Positions 1-9,422 of a DNA stretch of 64,000 nucleotides are shown here, piece by piece. The position numbers were made by a program, and so were the translations under genes. Where the stretch lies: positions 51,704,966 through 51,768,965 of the forward strand of contig OW804094.1 in NCBI GenBank assembly GCA_942159475.1, read 5' to 3'. This DNA comes from Sthenelais limicola (lineage: Eukaryota > Annelida > Polychaeta > Phyllodocida > Sigalionidae). The notes below the pieces were generated by a model. That model did no database searches and was not told the DNA's origin. It saw nothing but the letters and a program-made list of their open reading frames with translations. Within the stretch, counting starts at the first letter, position 1; the number at the start of each line of letters is the position of its first letter.

Positions 1-1070
1 ACCATACATAGCCTAGCAACCATATGATTAGCTGAAATAGTTAGAAAAATTAGAGAACTATTCCATAGACTACTTTATGTGGGTATACCATATCAAATTA
101 TTGGTTAGAATTCAGTATTTCCAGGGAATGGCCAAAATTTCACTGAAAAAATGTTACCATGGCAACAGAACCCAAGAAAACAATATTTCAGAATGGGTCA
201 ATATCCAAAATTAATCAGCATACCAAAATCTATCACTGTACCAAATTTCATGCTTTCATACCAATTTGAACAATTCTTGCATTTTTTTGCACCAATCTAC
301 CTGACTATAAAGACTAAAAGACAATCGTGTATTATTAGATTACAATATGTTGTTTGATGTCTTATGTCTAATTCCCTTGCATTGTACTTTCATGTTTATC
401 TAACTGCCTTTGTAAACAGGGAGCATGCAACTTTCCTAGTTGTTAATAAACTGAATTTTACTTCCACTCCTGTGTTCTTCTAATACAGACATTTGAGGCA
501 TTTCAGATTACAGTAGTCTGATATTCATAATCTAGCCATTGCGCACAAATAGTTGACCGTAGAATTCGTTTCCTTTGGAAACGCACAATATATACATTAA
601 CTTAAACTGATTATAAAGTTAAACAGAAAAATAGTTCATTAAATGATTGATTAACTTAATAAACTTATAACTTGTTCTTTAGTTCAATGACCCCTTATTT
701 TTTTAATTGGGAGGGTAGAATAACAAGTCAGCTATGTATATGCAGATTTTAAAAAAAATCGTATGATTCAATTGTCTGCTATTGGGGAAAATGCAGAAAA
801 TACCCGTTTTTACCATAGACTTCTATAATGAACAGTAGTAAATTTCAGCGGTCCCTGAAATAAAAACTAATCCAATGACATATGGTTTTGGGGGGCTTTT
901 GGGGTTCCCACAACCATGTTCTTTATAAATCCTAAATGATTCTTTCATGTTTTATTAAAAACCTTTGAATACTTATCTATGTTATGTAAATGATGTAAAT
1001 CGGAAGGCATACAATTATACCTCAAGAAATGTCAAAACATGAGTGTAGTAGGGTTTGAAATGAGTCTTAC
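1..1070. other. non-coding, nothing recognised
   Basis: AT-rich sequence with stops in all frames and no splice-flanked open stretch. It lies downstream, in minus-strand sense, of the exon at 1071-1216, so it is probably intron or 3' flank of that gene. Confidence 0.5.
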
Positions 1071-1216
1071 AGCGATGTAGAAGTGAGGCCTATCTCTTGA
1101 CGCCGCGTAGTAGAGGAGTAGGTAACGATACTTGTGGCCAGGTGTGTTAAAGGCCACATTCACTTCAGATGGTCCCCACGAAGCTACACAATGAAACTCG
1201 GACTGGAAAGGTTCAG
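1071..1216 (-). CDS. internal exon of unrecognised host gene (likely extracellular)
   Basis: Read on the minus strand, a pyrimidine-rich stretch ends in TTACAG just before the exon, and a GTAAGA donor follows it. The 146 bp are open in one frame, entering in phase 1 (two bases finish a split codon) and leaving in phase 0. The peptide (about 48 residues) contains HCVASWGPSEV and a beta-strand-like run, KYRYLLLYYAASRDRP. I do not recognise the protein. The alternating hydrophobic pattern with W and C recalls a fibronectin-III or cytokine-receptor type fold, but that is only an impression. The exon at 2644-2826 is the nearest upstream exon on the same strand and may belong to the same gene. A spliced transcript would settle it. 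Confidence 0.55.
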
Positions 1217-2320
1217 CTGTAAGATAACATATCATGTGGAGTTCATCACAATTCATCAATATGTAAAATCTAGAGTGTAACATGTGGAATGTCTCTTTTA
1301 TGACAACGATAATATATCAGAATGTTGCAAGAGGCAATCATCCAGTGTGATGTCTGTTGCATGTCCGATCCTATATACACTGTACAGTAAGAAAGATTTG
1401 AAGACATATTCCAAGTGTAAGAAGATAAAGCTTAGCAATGATTTCAGATATACTGTGAACATGAAGCACGAGATGGACCGATACTTGTTTTTTTCTTTAT
1501 ATCTGACTGCTAGGCGTCGGGAAAATGTATATTATAATTCACTGAGAGGCTGTCTCATTCGCAGGATATTGTCTGTCTACATCTCCCTACAGTGTTTAAT
1601 CTGTATAACATGAGCATATTTGTATGGGCCCATTACAGCGAGAGAGGCCTACTGCCAGATGAAATATATAATCAAGGTTTTCACTGATAAAAAGTGATGT
1701 GCAAGTTTTCATCTTTTTTTTTCTGTTTTTATATTATAGCTTTATATGTTGTAATCTTATAGAATGTGGCTCATGAGATTGATTAGACTCCCCGCCATTT
1801 CTAAAATCCAATCGACTAATATCATGAAAAGTTTATGAAGAATGCAATAAAAGATTCATTTATAATGACATATCAGAATTTATTTCCCACGAGAAGTTTG
1901 TATTACTGAAAGGCCTGAGAAACATTCAAGTGTGTATCACACTGAAACAGCATTATAGGCATTAAAATCCGCCAGCTGGTGTACTGAAGATTAGCCGGCA
2001 ATATTTTAAGTAACGTCTGAAATCTGTATTTGAAAAAAGACGCCATGCTACGTCAGCTTAGTAAAGAATATTAATGCAAAAAAAAGAATATCTGCGTCTG
2101 TTAAAGGAAACTGCAGTTTGATTATGGAGGAACCGCAAGGATGTTTAAAGCTCTCACAATTGCTATTTTGTGGTATTTTCTTCTACAAATGCTTCCAGCT
2201 GAAGTAAAATGTGGAAAAAAATCCAGAATATAGTTATCGAAGTGGTTTAGGATGAGTCTCCAATAAATTGACCTTTTGTTTAGAGTTATTGGCTTTATCG
2301 CAAGGAAGAGTATTGACAGA
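1217..2320. other. non-coding, probable intron
   Basis: No supported gene. A 109-codon open stretch on the plus strand (1284-1613) lacks any domain, splice signal or coding-like composition and is taken as chance. Confidence 0.45.
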
Positions 2321-2321
2321 C

Positions 2322-2528
2322 TAAAACCTTGCCCACACACAGCCGATTTGCTCCCCGATTGCCCGCCAATTTGGGTCTTCCGATGAATCCCAGGATTTCA
2401 TTTCCAATCCTGGTTTATTTAATTCAAAAACATGAACCAGGATTTGAAATGAAATCATAGGATTCACCGGGAGACCCAAATCGGGGGCAAATGGGAGCCC
2501 AATCGGCTGTGTGTGGGCAAGGTTTTAG
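2322..2528. mobile_element. MITE with near-perfect 28-bp terminal inverted repeats
   Basis: The ends are inverted copies of each other over about 28 bp; each contains GCCCACACACAGCCGATT or its complement. The interior is also self-complementary, with repeated CGATT/AATCG words and a second inverted pair around 2380-2450, so the whole unit can fold back on itself. It has no coding capacity. It lies between two minus-strand exons, so it is probably intronic. The lack of mismatches in the termini suggests a fairly recent insertion. No clear target-site duplication was identified. Confidence 0.85.
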
Positions 2529-2643
2529 ATGAGAAGCATCATGTCTCTAATGCTTAGCTATGCTTGGGGACATTATATTCCCTCTACTACTAGCCATTAT
2601 AGCTAGAGTCTCTCTGCTGCTGCTGCACCTTAGGAGTACTTAC

Positions 2644-2826
2644 CGTAATCATCGCCCATGAGACAGCTGCTGATCTTGATGACTGGACCCCTGATCTTCG
2701 TGGCAGAACTTGTGTCCCCCTCACATCGTCCTTTGGCATCGTAACCAGCATCGGTATATATGGTTGTCTGGTAGAGGGCATGACGGAAGGGACAGCTCAT
2801 CGTCTTAATGTTTGCATTACGGTCCA
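2644..2826 (-). CDS. internal phase 1-1 exon of unrecognised host gene
   Basis: On the minus strand the exon follows an acceptor ending CTATTTGCAG and is followed by a strong donor, GTAAGTACTC. Its 183 bp begin with two bases of a split codon and end with one, so both boundaries are phase 1, as in shuffled extracellular modules. The roughly 60-residue peptide has three cysteines (in MSCPF, GRCEGD and SSCLMGDDYG) and no stop. I do not recognise the domain. Base composition is much richer in G+C than the flanks, as expected for a real exon. The exon at 10814-10885 lies upstream and the one at 1071-1216 downstream on the same strand, and their phases are compatible with one transcript. Confidence 0.7.
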
Positions 2827-3126
2827 CTGCAAATAGCAATTAACCACTCAATCAGGTCTTCAAGGACTTGCACGGGATTGCATTACACAACTTCTTCGTG
2901 AATTGTCGGAGAGAATTTGCAAAATACAGATAGTATTGATTAACCCAGACGCTTTTTTCACTCTATTAAGTATCAGTATTTAATTAGCATTTAGTATTTT
3001 TATAAATTAAAAATTGTAAATATCACTTTCATTCGACCTAGTGAATCAAGAGTGAAAGTGCAATTTTAATCATAAGTTACTAAATAGTTTGCCCCTATGG
3101 TAACGTTACTCCCTCATACGGACTAC
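2827..3126. other. non-coding, probable intron
   Basis: AT-rich with no repeat structure or open reading frame I can support. Confidence 0.4.
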
Positions 3127-3287
3127 AGGGGTACCCACACTGGATCGGCTTGTGAAATCGTACGATTTCAAAGTCTACGATTGATCGTGGCGCCAATCTT
3201 GTCCCAAATCGTGGTAAAAAAACGGAATCGGGCGACTTTTTTCGACCCACACAGACCCAAAATCTGGCCCGATTCAGGGAAAAAGTG

Positions 3288-3334
3288 AAATCGTGGTTAA
3301 GTCAACCCACACTGGGTTGACTTCACCACGATTT
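3288..3334. repeat. 22-bp-arm palindrome
   Basis: Two arms of 22 bp (3288-3309 and 3313-3334) pair with one mismatch around a 3-base centre. The arms contain AATCGTGG and GTCAACCCA. It would extrude as a hairpin and is probably an end or internal fold of the surrounding inverted-repeat element. Confidence 0.75.
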
Positions 3335-3682
3335 AATGGTAATGATAATGGCAGCGGCTATGGTCACAGGGGGGATGCCCATATACACATAATTATGATT
3401 CATTATATTTAGAACTGACAAATATATGTATATAATATAACATTCTTCCCCTCGTTTTCCTGTTAAGATGACTTGAATACTGGATAAGATTAAGATTAAG
3501 ATTAAGGTAAGATAAGTTTTATTTGCCACTTTCAGTGAGTGCAGAGTAGTACAAAATGAGTAAATGTAAGGGGTTGACAAAAGGGTCGACATGGCTATAT
3601 GTTAGAGCGAAGGTACCATTTCTTCCGGCTGTTACCGAATTTGGAAGATATGCTAAATATAGAGTTAGGGCAGAGGGTGAGC

Positions 3683-3733
3683 GATTTCGCTTCTGACTAG
3701 GTTGCGAGCGAGAGTCCAAGTGGCGTGTATGAC
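3683..3733 (-). repeat. DIRS-1 direct repeat, 3' copy
   Basis: 51 bp identical to 8643-8693 in the same orientation, containing GGTTGCGAGCGAGAGTCC. It is the downstream copy in element sense, about 170 bp after the recombinase stop. Identity of the copies is consistent with a circular intermediate inserted by the YR. Confidence 0.88.
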
Positions 3734-3904
3734 TTGTCTCTACAACTCATGATGTAACTGTATAAAGAGAAATAAAAATACTTATATATATATATATATT
3801 AAATGAGGAGGCGAAGAGTAAATTAAAATACCACAATATCACATTGTCTGAAATTGCTGGATAATAAATAGTTGAGTATTAAAAGAAATAACCAAGGGGA
3901 TTCG

Positions 3905-4939
3905 CTATGCGATTCTCTTTAGGGCGTGATGAACAGAGGTTCTTGTGGAAGAGAAGGGGCGTATATACGACGCCACTGCATCGGACGCCCACGTCCCATG
4001 TGTTTTCACATCTTGGAGTGACGCTCCGGCAGTGTTGTAAGCGTATGACGCCGACCCCTGGCGAAGGCTATGTAGCGAGAAGAGGCGTGAATCAAGGTGC
4101 GAGGCTTTGAGAAGCACCTTCCATTGAGTCACGATATAGTTGACGGTCATGTGTCGGGCGTTAGGGAATTGTAGTAACGGGGAGCTCAAATCTCTAGGTG
4201 GTGACTGTTTGTCGAGGCGTAGGAGGGCTCTGCGGAGGCAGAACATTGGATCATCTGTCGTCGGGACAAACAACACAGTGGCCTGACGCGATGACTGCAT
4301 TGATTTAGACCACTTTATGGAGATATATGAGCCATCCGATGCAATTCTGAAATCTCCCTGCGTCAGATGCCTAGTGGCGTCAAAGGAAGCACCAGATCTG
4401 GGGGCGAGATTGCTCTGACGCAACATGCCCATATACATCACTAGTATGGCCACTCTGATGTGTGTAGGGAAGTCGAGGAGGTGTATATTCATTAATATCT
4501 TCTTCAATATCTGTGGCGTGACAGGAAGCTTCGGCTGGGGGTCATGTCTGAGCTTCAGTTGCAGGCCCCTTATGGCGTAGGCGACCCGCGGATGGTAGAG
4601 AGAGGCTGAGGCATATCCCGTCAGCTTGAAGAACGTCCTGACGCTTGTAAGAGTGTTTATAATAGTAGCAGGAACTTTTGTATACTTGGCTAGATATTCG
4701 ATGAACCAGCATATTAGTTCAGGGAAAGGTTGCTTGAAGTCATGGCCCACAGCTTTGCAGAATGCGATATACTTCCTGAGGGCCGCGTGCCTATTTGCGA
4801 CAGTCCCCGGGCGATGTGCTTGGCGTTGTCTGGCCTGAGCAGCTTCCACGAGGTGCCTAGGTTGCCTGCTTATAGAACATATGAATGTTGAACATATTAT
4901 CACGAGCACAGGAAATATAAATGTCATTTTGTTTAGCAA
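3905..4939 (-). CDS. tyrosine recombinase of DIRS-1
   Basis: A 344-codon frame with the signature of phage-integrase-type tyrosine recombinases: catalytic Arg at about 174 (in GMLRQSN), H-x-x-R at 290-293 (LHSLRQG), Trp at 317 (HGTWA) and the nucleophilic Tyr at 325 (SYIRP). Residues 35-130 form the SAM-like DNA-binding N-domain. In this retrotransposon order the enzyme inserts a circular double-stranded cDNA without target-site duplication. The frame overlaps the end of the RNase H frame (4857-4939). Its first 25 or so residues are hydrophobic and may not be used, so the true start is probably internal. All catalytic residues are present, and I see no stop or shift. Confidence 0.92.
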   Translation of the reverse strand: MLNKMTFIFPVLVIICSTFICSISRQPRHLVEAAQARQRQAHRPGTVANRHAALRKYIAFCKAVGHDFKQPFPELICWFIEYLAKYTKVPATIINTLTSVRTFFKLTGYASASLYHPRVAYAIRGLQLKLRHDPQPKLPVTPQILKKILMNIHLLDFPTHIRVAILVMYMGMLRQSNLAPRSGASFDATRHLTQGDFRIASDGSYISIKWSKSMQSSRQATVLFVPTTDDPMFCLRRALLRLDKQSPPRDLSSPLLQFPNARHMTVNYIVTQWKVLLKASHLDSRLFSLHSLRQGSASYAYNTAGASLQDVKTHGTWASDAVASYIRPFSSTRTSVHHALKRIA

Positions 4940-5327
4940 TGTCTCTAGCTTTGATTAATTCCTCAGAAGAGAGAGCTGCCCGAGAGAGTGCGTCAGCTAT
5001 CACCATTTGTACGCCCGGGACGTGAACAAACTCATATTGGACTTGAAATTTCATCGAATGATACCAGAGCGCCCTGGCGCAAGCACCCAGGGTCGGGTCT
5101 CTAGCTCTACCGTCTCTATAGGCAAACACCGCCGCAGTATTGTCACAGTGAATCCTTATTATGCCCCCGGCGTGCCTGGATCTCGTAAAGAAGCGGGCAG
5201 CTGCCAGGCAATTGATTGCCTCCAAGTGGTTGATAGATTTTTCAGACAACATTTCGGGGTGAATGTGTACATATAGGTGTGGTGACCGTTGGTGGCACCT
5301 CCTCTCTTGAGGCAAGCGTCGGCCCAT
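4857..5327 (-). pseudogene. RNase H domain of DIRS-1 pol, shifted frame
   Basis: This frame carries the second half of the RNase H domain: the acidic residues in HLEAINCLAAARFF, IRIHCDNTAAVFAY and IADALSRA match the E-D-D of retroelement RNase H. The first RNase H aspartate (IWADACLKRGG) lies in the RT frame, so one base has been gained or lost near 5255-5290. Either this copy has a damaging frameshift or the shift is tolerated or programmed; no obvious slippery site marks it. The end overlaps the recombinase start by about 80 bp, as in related elements. Confidence 0.8.
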
Positions 5328-7045
5328 ATGTTTTCCATGACTTGTTGCGGAATTATCGCCTTTCCGTTGAAAGCTTCTGTATATTTAAGAAACCACTTCA
5401 AGCCAGACTTTATATAAGAGGAGATGGTGAACTTCTCTCCTGCGGCTGCACGGAGGCCAGCCAGAAGTCGTTGCATGAAAAGGCGTGCGGGTGCAATAAT
5501 TTTGGCTACGTGTGCAATCTTCCCCACCAGTGATTGCATGGCGCTTATTGTTATTTGGTTTTGACACAGAGTATTGGCCAGGCAGGAACTTGTTTCTGCA
5601 AGTTTAGGAAGAGGTATTGAGAGACGATTATCTTTAGTGTTGATGTCAATTCCCAGCCACCTGACTGCGTGGCTGGGGCCCTGAAGCTTTTTGCGTGCGA
5701 CTTGTAGTCCCAAATCTGTAAAGAGTTCAATTGTTAGTTGTAGTTGAGATTTTACTACCTCGACAGATTCACCGATTATAAGTAAATCGTCCAAATATTG
5801 TTTAGCTGTTACACTTTTCTTCTGCAAAGCACGCACTATAAACTCTGCCACAGACTGCATCACAAAGGCAGAACTACGGGCGCCAAAAGGAAGCACCCTA
5901 TCGATGTAATAGGCGTCATCTACCATGATTACCGTCAGCAGCCAGTCTAGCGGGCAAAGGGGAAAGTGTCTATATGCGCGGCTCAAGTCGATGACAGCCA
6001 TTGCTGGAGCCACGCCCATTTTGCGTATAATCTCAACTGCACAGTTTATAGTGGGTAGTTGGTGATATGCTGGAGCAGAATTATATCGATTCTTGTATAT
6101 TTGAGCGTTGACGCCCCCTTCCGGGAAGGAGTAGTCTACTATAATTCTTCTCGAGCTTGTATCAGATTTTGGACGGGTTATAAGCGGACTCACGTTCAAC
6201 CAGGGCGTGAAAGGAGGGCGTTGGTATGGTCCTGATATGGCGTTATGTTCCATCTCCTCTTTTACATAATCTCGAACATGCGCCATATGTTGCTGAGCTG
6301 ACGGGTGATTCACTACTGACTGTGCATAATAGTGAGGCCCACCGACATATTGCATCGGAAAACCAAAAGTGACTCCTTCTAACACCATTTTGTCGCCTTT
6401 ATGTCCCATAGCTACGTCTGTCCATTTTTCAATATTTAGCGTCAACTCAAGCGGGATTTTTGCACCTTTAAAGTTGGGAACATTGCAGATTTTTACCTTT
6501 TCATAAATGTCAGCCATTTTAGATTCCATATATAGATCAGGGTACGGCCAGTTTGTATATGCATTAAAGGCAATGTTCTGTGGGCTGTCACTCTCACATT
6601 TGTTGGAGGAATTGTCAGGTAATTCATACTCACAGACGTCTAGATCATTTGTCACTAGTTCCTGTTCATTAAACACCGGTTCATAATGTGGATACTGAAT
6701 GTTTCGAAGGAAGATTGGCACCTCTCTCGTGGCTTGTTCGCCATCACTCGCTTGTGTTTGCATGTTAGATTCTCGGTCGTGGGCGTGAGTTTCTGCCTGG
6801 AATTGTACAAAATTGTCATTAGATATACACATTGAACCATCCAGTGTTTCACTGTTTCTCCTGTTCACATTTTCAATACTTTGAATCGATCCAACTTTGT
6901 TGATATTAACTCTAGAGATAGATTTGTCTGCGGCAGAATAGCTTCTGTCGGAGTGTTCGTGTTTATGTCGGCCATTTTGGATGTGTTCTCGTTCCTTGCG
7001 AGGATCGCTTGGGACACGAGATTTCACACGAGAAGCGGCTGCCAT
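5159..7045 (-). CDS. reverse transcriptase (pol) of DIRS-1
   Basis: 628 codons, of which roughly residues 240-560 are the reverse transcriptase. Visible motifs are VIDLSRAYRHF (motif A aspartate), LPFGARSSAFVM (motif B) and QYLDDLLI around residue 415 (catalytic YxDD box, here YLDD). The first 230 residues are polar and unrecognised. RNase H begins after residue 575 (IWADACLKRGG) and then leaves this frame, so the last ~50 residues are out-of-frame translation. The enzyme copies element RNA into cDNA. It follows gag by about 165 bp on the same strand, and a YY1-like motif sits in that gap. Confidence 0.92.
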   Translation of the reverse strand: MAAASRVKSRVPSDPRKEREHIQNGRHKHEHSDRSYSAADKSISRVNINKVGSIQSIENVNRRNSETLDGSMCISNDNFVQFQAETHAHDRESNMQTQASDGEQATREVPIFLRNIQYPHYEPVFNEQELVTNDLDVCEYELPDNSSNKCESDSPQNIAFNAYTNWPYPDLYMESKMADIYEKVKICNVPNFKGAKIPLELTLNIEKWTDVAMGHKGDKMVLEGVTFGFPMQYVGGPHYYAQSVVNHPSAQQHMAHVRDYVKEEMEHNAISGPYQRPPFTPWLNVSPLITRPKSDTSSRRIIVDYSFPEGGVNAQIYKNRYNSAPAYHQLPTINCAVEIIRKMGVAPAMAVIDLSRAYRHFPLCPLDWLLTVIMVDDAYYIDRVLPFGARSSAFVMQSVAEFIVRALQKKSVTAKQYLDDLLIIGESVEVVKSQLQLTIELFTDLGLQVARKKLQGPSHAVRWLGIDINTKDNRLSIPLPKLAETSSCLANTLCQNQITISAMQSLVGKIAHVAKIIAPARLFMQRLLAGLRAAAGEKFTISSYIKSGLKWFLKYTEAFNGKAIIPQQVMENIWADACLKRGGATNGHHTYMYTFTPKCCLKNLSTTWRQSIAWQLPASLRDPGTPGA

Positions 7046-7075
7046 GTTGGCTTGCCCGCTCTCGCTAGTATGGGC

Positions 7076-7090
7076 GCCGCCATCTTGGAT
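7076..7090 (-). promoter_or_regulatory. YY1-like motif between gag and pol of DIRS-1
   Basis: On the minus strand the sequence reads ATCCAAGATGGCGGC, an exact match to the vertebrate YY1 core (AAGATGGCGGC). It lies 30 bp upstream of the pol start codon. YY1 positions initiation in mammalian L1 elements, so a role as internal initiator is possible but inferred. DIRS-2 has the same motif at the corresponding place. Confidence 0.45.
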
Positions 7091-7211
7091 TTTAGATTGT
7101 CTTGGAAGTTGGTCAACTCACCGATCGTTTGTGATTGTATGGTGGAACAGGAGTTTAGGAGTTTTTTGAAGCCTGAGCTGCTGGCTTCTTTTGGAATTGT
7201 TGGTTATTCCT

Positions 7212-8621
7212 TCAGCCAGCGCCATCGCCGCTATGTAGGTTGGCTTGAGCTGTTCTTTTATTTTGGCAGTCTTTGATGGCATGTGCGTTCTCCCTCTCTT
7301 TCATTGCAAAATAACAATAGCCGCACACATGTAGAAACTTAGTATTACCATCCGTGTGGCTGTTATTGTGTTCACAGTTGTCAAAATTAAAGTCTCTACA
7401 AATTGCTTGCCTGCTTGCTTTTGTATTGTCCACACTGCTTGATCCCTGAGTATCCCAGGCCATTTTTACACGGTAGTCATTGAATACGTCAGTATGTGAC
7501 CAATCATTTTGGTCCTCCAGGATAAGATCCAGGCACACCTGAGACCATGCATGCGCCGAGTCCCATGTGCGGAGGGCTGTATCCTCAGCAAGGGTGGCGA
7601 GATGGTGAAGCATGAACCAAGATGTCGACCCGTATTTAACACTATTCATCGTCATGCGTGCAAAGCCGCAGGTATACTCTGCAAGGGACAACTCTCTCTT
7701 CTGTTTCTTTATACGTGCCGCCATATCTGGCGGTAGAGAAGTTTCAGGCGCACTAAAAATTTCAGTCCTACCTCGTCTCCCTGTAGACCTGTACTGTGCG
7801 TCAAGGGCTCGCTTAACCGCCTTCGAAGAACGATGTCTAGCTGTTAAGCGTCGGGGCGAGGGGAGAGAGTCACTATCCGAAGCTGACTCCTCCGAACTGT
7901 CTGCGGGCTGGCGTGATCTGTAAGAGTTGGCCGGGTGACGGCTGCGTAGAGGCGGGCTGTCATCACAGTCACAATGTTTCTTTTTCCTCCATCCGTGATG
8001 GTGACGGTGGCTTTCTCGTGTATATTGCCATTCCCAGGGCCGTTTGAAAGTCACTATGGTATCGTCCGAGTCAGCAGATTGAGATTGTTCAAAATCAAGT
8101 TGGGAAGCCTCCCTTCTCGATCTTTTGGGCGTGCGATGCACTTGCTGAGCAGGGGGAGGTGACTGTTGCTGCCTAGTGTAACTGTCACGTTGACTGACAC
8201 TCGCTGACGCAGTCTGAATGGCTGTCGTACAGATCTGTTGTAGCATATCTGACATTTGCTGCATCAGGTTGGCACACACTATAGGGGCGTTCTTTGGCCG
8301 TCCACGCCTTTTTGGAGTAACAATAGTCTTTTGTTTTGCTCGTAGACCACGTCTGGGCAATACTTTGTTGGGTGTCTGAGGCGGTCCTTCATCTTCCCTG
8401 CCGCCAGAGTCCCGTAAAGCATGCTCGTCAGCGGTCTCCGCCATCTTGGCGTGCTCGGCCCTCTCCTCTGGCGTGAAATCTTCCTCCTCGTAAGTTTCCT
8501 CCTCATCTTTCTGGCCGTCAACTATTATCTGAGTTTGCTGAAGGAGCCTCTCCTCCTCCTGTTTCTTGAGTTTTTCTGCCTTTTTAGCGGCTTTTGAGGT
8601 AGTCGACCCATTGGGAGGCAT
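7212..8621 (-). CDS. gag-like protein of DIRS-1 with AT-hook and zinc knuckle
   Basis: 469 codons. Residues 5-70 are charged and probably coiled coil. An AT-hook-like motif (PKRRGRPKN) is at 103-111. Residues 160-290 are rich in S, R and D, including an HRHHHGWRKKKHCDCDD patch. A conserved-looking folded part spans about 290-400. The C-terminus has a Cys/His cluster (CRDFNFDNCEH, HVCGYCYF, ending HAIKDC) that fits the CCCH plus CCHC knuckles of DIRS gags. It should package element RNA. The start was chosen at the first Met after the 51-bp repeat, about 20 bp downstream of it. An AT-hook is not usual in gag and might tether the particle to AT-rich chromatin (inference). Confidence 0.82.
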   Translation of the reverse strand: MPPNGSTTSKAAKKAEKLKKQEEERLLQQTQIIVDGQKDEEETYEEEDFTPEERAEHAKMAETADEHALRDSGGREDEGPPQTPNKVLPRRGLRAKQKTIVTPKRRGRPKNAPIVCANLMQQMSDMLQQICTTAIQTASASVSQRDSYTRQQQSPPPAQQVHRTPKRSRREASQLDFEQSQSADSDDTIVTFKRPWEWQYTRESHRHHHGWRKKKHCDCDDSPPLRSRHPANSYRSRQPADSSEESASDSDSLPSPRRLTARHRSSKAVKRALDAQYRSTGRRGRTEIFSAPETSLPPDMAARIKKQKRELSLAEYTCGFARMTMNSVKYGSTSWFMLHHLATLAEDTALRTWDSAHAWSQVCLDLILEDQNDWSHTDVFNDYRVKMAWDTQGSSSVDNTKASRQAICRDFNFDNCEHNNSHTDGNTKFLHVCGYCYFAMKERENAHAIKDCQNKRTAQANLHSGDGAG

Positions 8622-8642
8622 AGCGGAGGTTAGTTCTACAAG

Positions 8643-8693
8643 GATTTCGCTTCTGACTAGGTTGCGAGCGAGAGTCCAAGTGGCGTGTATGAC
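8643..8693 (-). repeat. DIRS-1 direct repeat, 5' copy
   Basis: 51 bp identical to 3683-3733, directly upstream of the gag start in element sense. It marks the 5' end of DIRS-1 and probably contains or adjoins its promoter. Confidence 0.88.
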
Positions 8694-9422
8694 AGACTTG
8701 TCCAGAGTTCAGTTGTAAGTTGTGAAGGTGGCGCCACCCATTCAATGCCCTATAATGCATCGTCATTATGAGCCTCTTTTCAAATATGATGATATCTCAA
8801 AATCTTATGACTAATTTTCCTAAAATGGATTACATATGATTGGGGAAACCTGTCAAAATGACCGCTAGGTGGTGCTCGTTTCACGTTATCTTGATTACTG
8901 ACCAACATATATCACTCCTGCAGGTTTGTGCATATTAAATCATTTGTAGACAACAAAATTACCTTTCATTTAGTGTATGGCACACTATTGTACTTCTAAT
9001 AGCTTAAAAGTTACAGAATTTTTAGTGTTAGGTTTAAAAAAAATATAGGGTCAGAAATTATTTTTCCCAGACAAAAAAAAACATATTTTGAAAAAATCGT
9101 GGGTCTGGCCACGACTTTCCATTAAATGGAATGTCGTAGGAGCTCTCCCGATCTGTTGTAGACCAATTTAGGAAAAGCTAAGACTGATCGTGATACAACC
9201 CACCCTTGGAACACAAATCGTAGAACTGAAAAAAATACATTTTTTTTCTACGACTAAATATCGGCGAATCAGCGGTGAAATCGGCCCTGTCACTTCCAAA
9301 TCGGGGAACAAAATCGTACCATCAATCTTAGGATCCTACGACGGATCGGGGGTTGGAATTAAATCCTAGAAATAATCTTATGGCCAAATCGGCCGTAGAA
9401 TGAGCTCTGTGTGGGTACCCCT

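Larger units (their letters stand above)
3683..8693 (-). mobile_element. DIRS-1: tyrosine-recombinase retrotransposon (DIRS/PAT/Ngaro group)
   Basis: On the minus strand the order is gag, reverse transcriptase/RNase H, tyrosine recombinase, as in the DIRS order of retrotransposons, which integrate with a YR rather than a DDE integrase. A 51-bp identical direct repeat lies at both ends (8643-8693 and 3683-3733). Direct rather than inverted terminal repeats point to the PAT/Ngaro style. I could not find the second (B1/B2) repeat pair expected of split-direct-repeat elements, so the 3' boundary may lie below 3683. Gag, RT and YR are open. The only lesion I see is one frameshift in RNase H near 5270, so this copy is young. 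It sits inside another element (3127-9422). Confidence 0.88.
3127..9422. mobile_element. CGATT-word inverted-repeat element interrupted by DIRS-1
   Basis: The outer ends are inverted copies: AGGGGTACCCACAC at 3127-3140 and its complement at 9409-9422. The inner flanks on both sides (3140-3340 and 9090-9400) are filled with AATCG/CGATT words, the style of the MITE at 2322-2528. The YR retrotransposon at 3683-8693 fills the middle. Without it the element would be about 1.2 kb. The termini are short, so this assignment is weaker than that of the other MITEs. The left part might instead be a separate small element ending near 3335. Confidence 0.4.

Noticed and set aside
1284..1613. 109-codon plus-strand frame
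   Set aside because: No domain, no splice signals, AT-rich composition like the flanks, and opposite to an exon with better evidence.
3683..8693. LTR retrotransposon
   Set aside because: Direct repeats are only 51 bp and the element encodes a tyrosine recombinase instead of a DDE integrase or protease.
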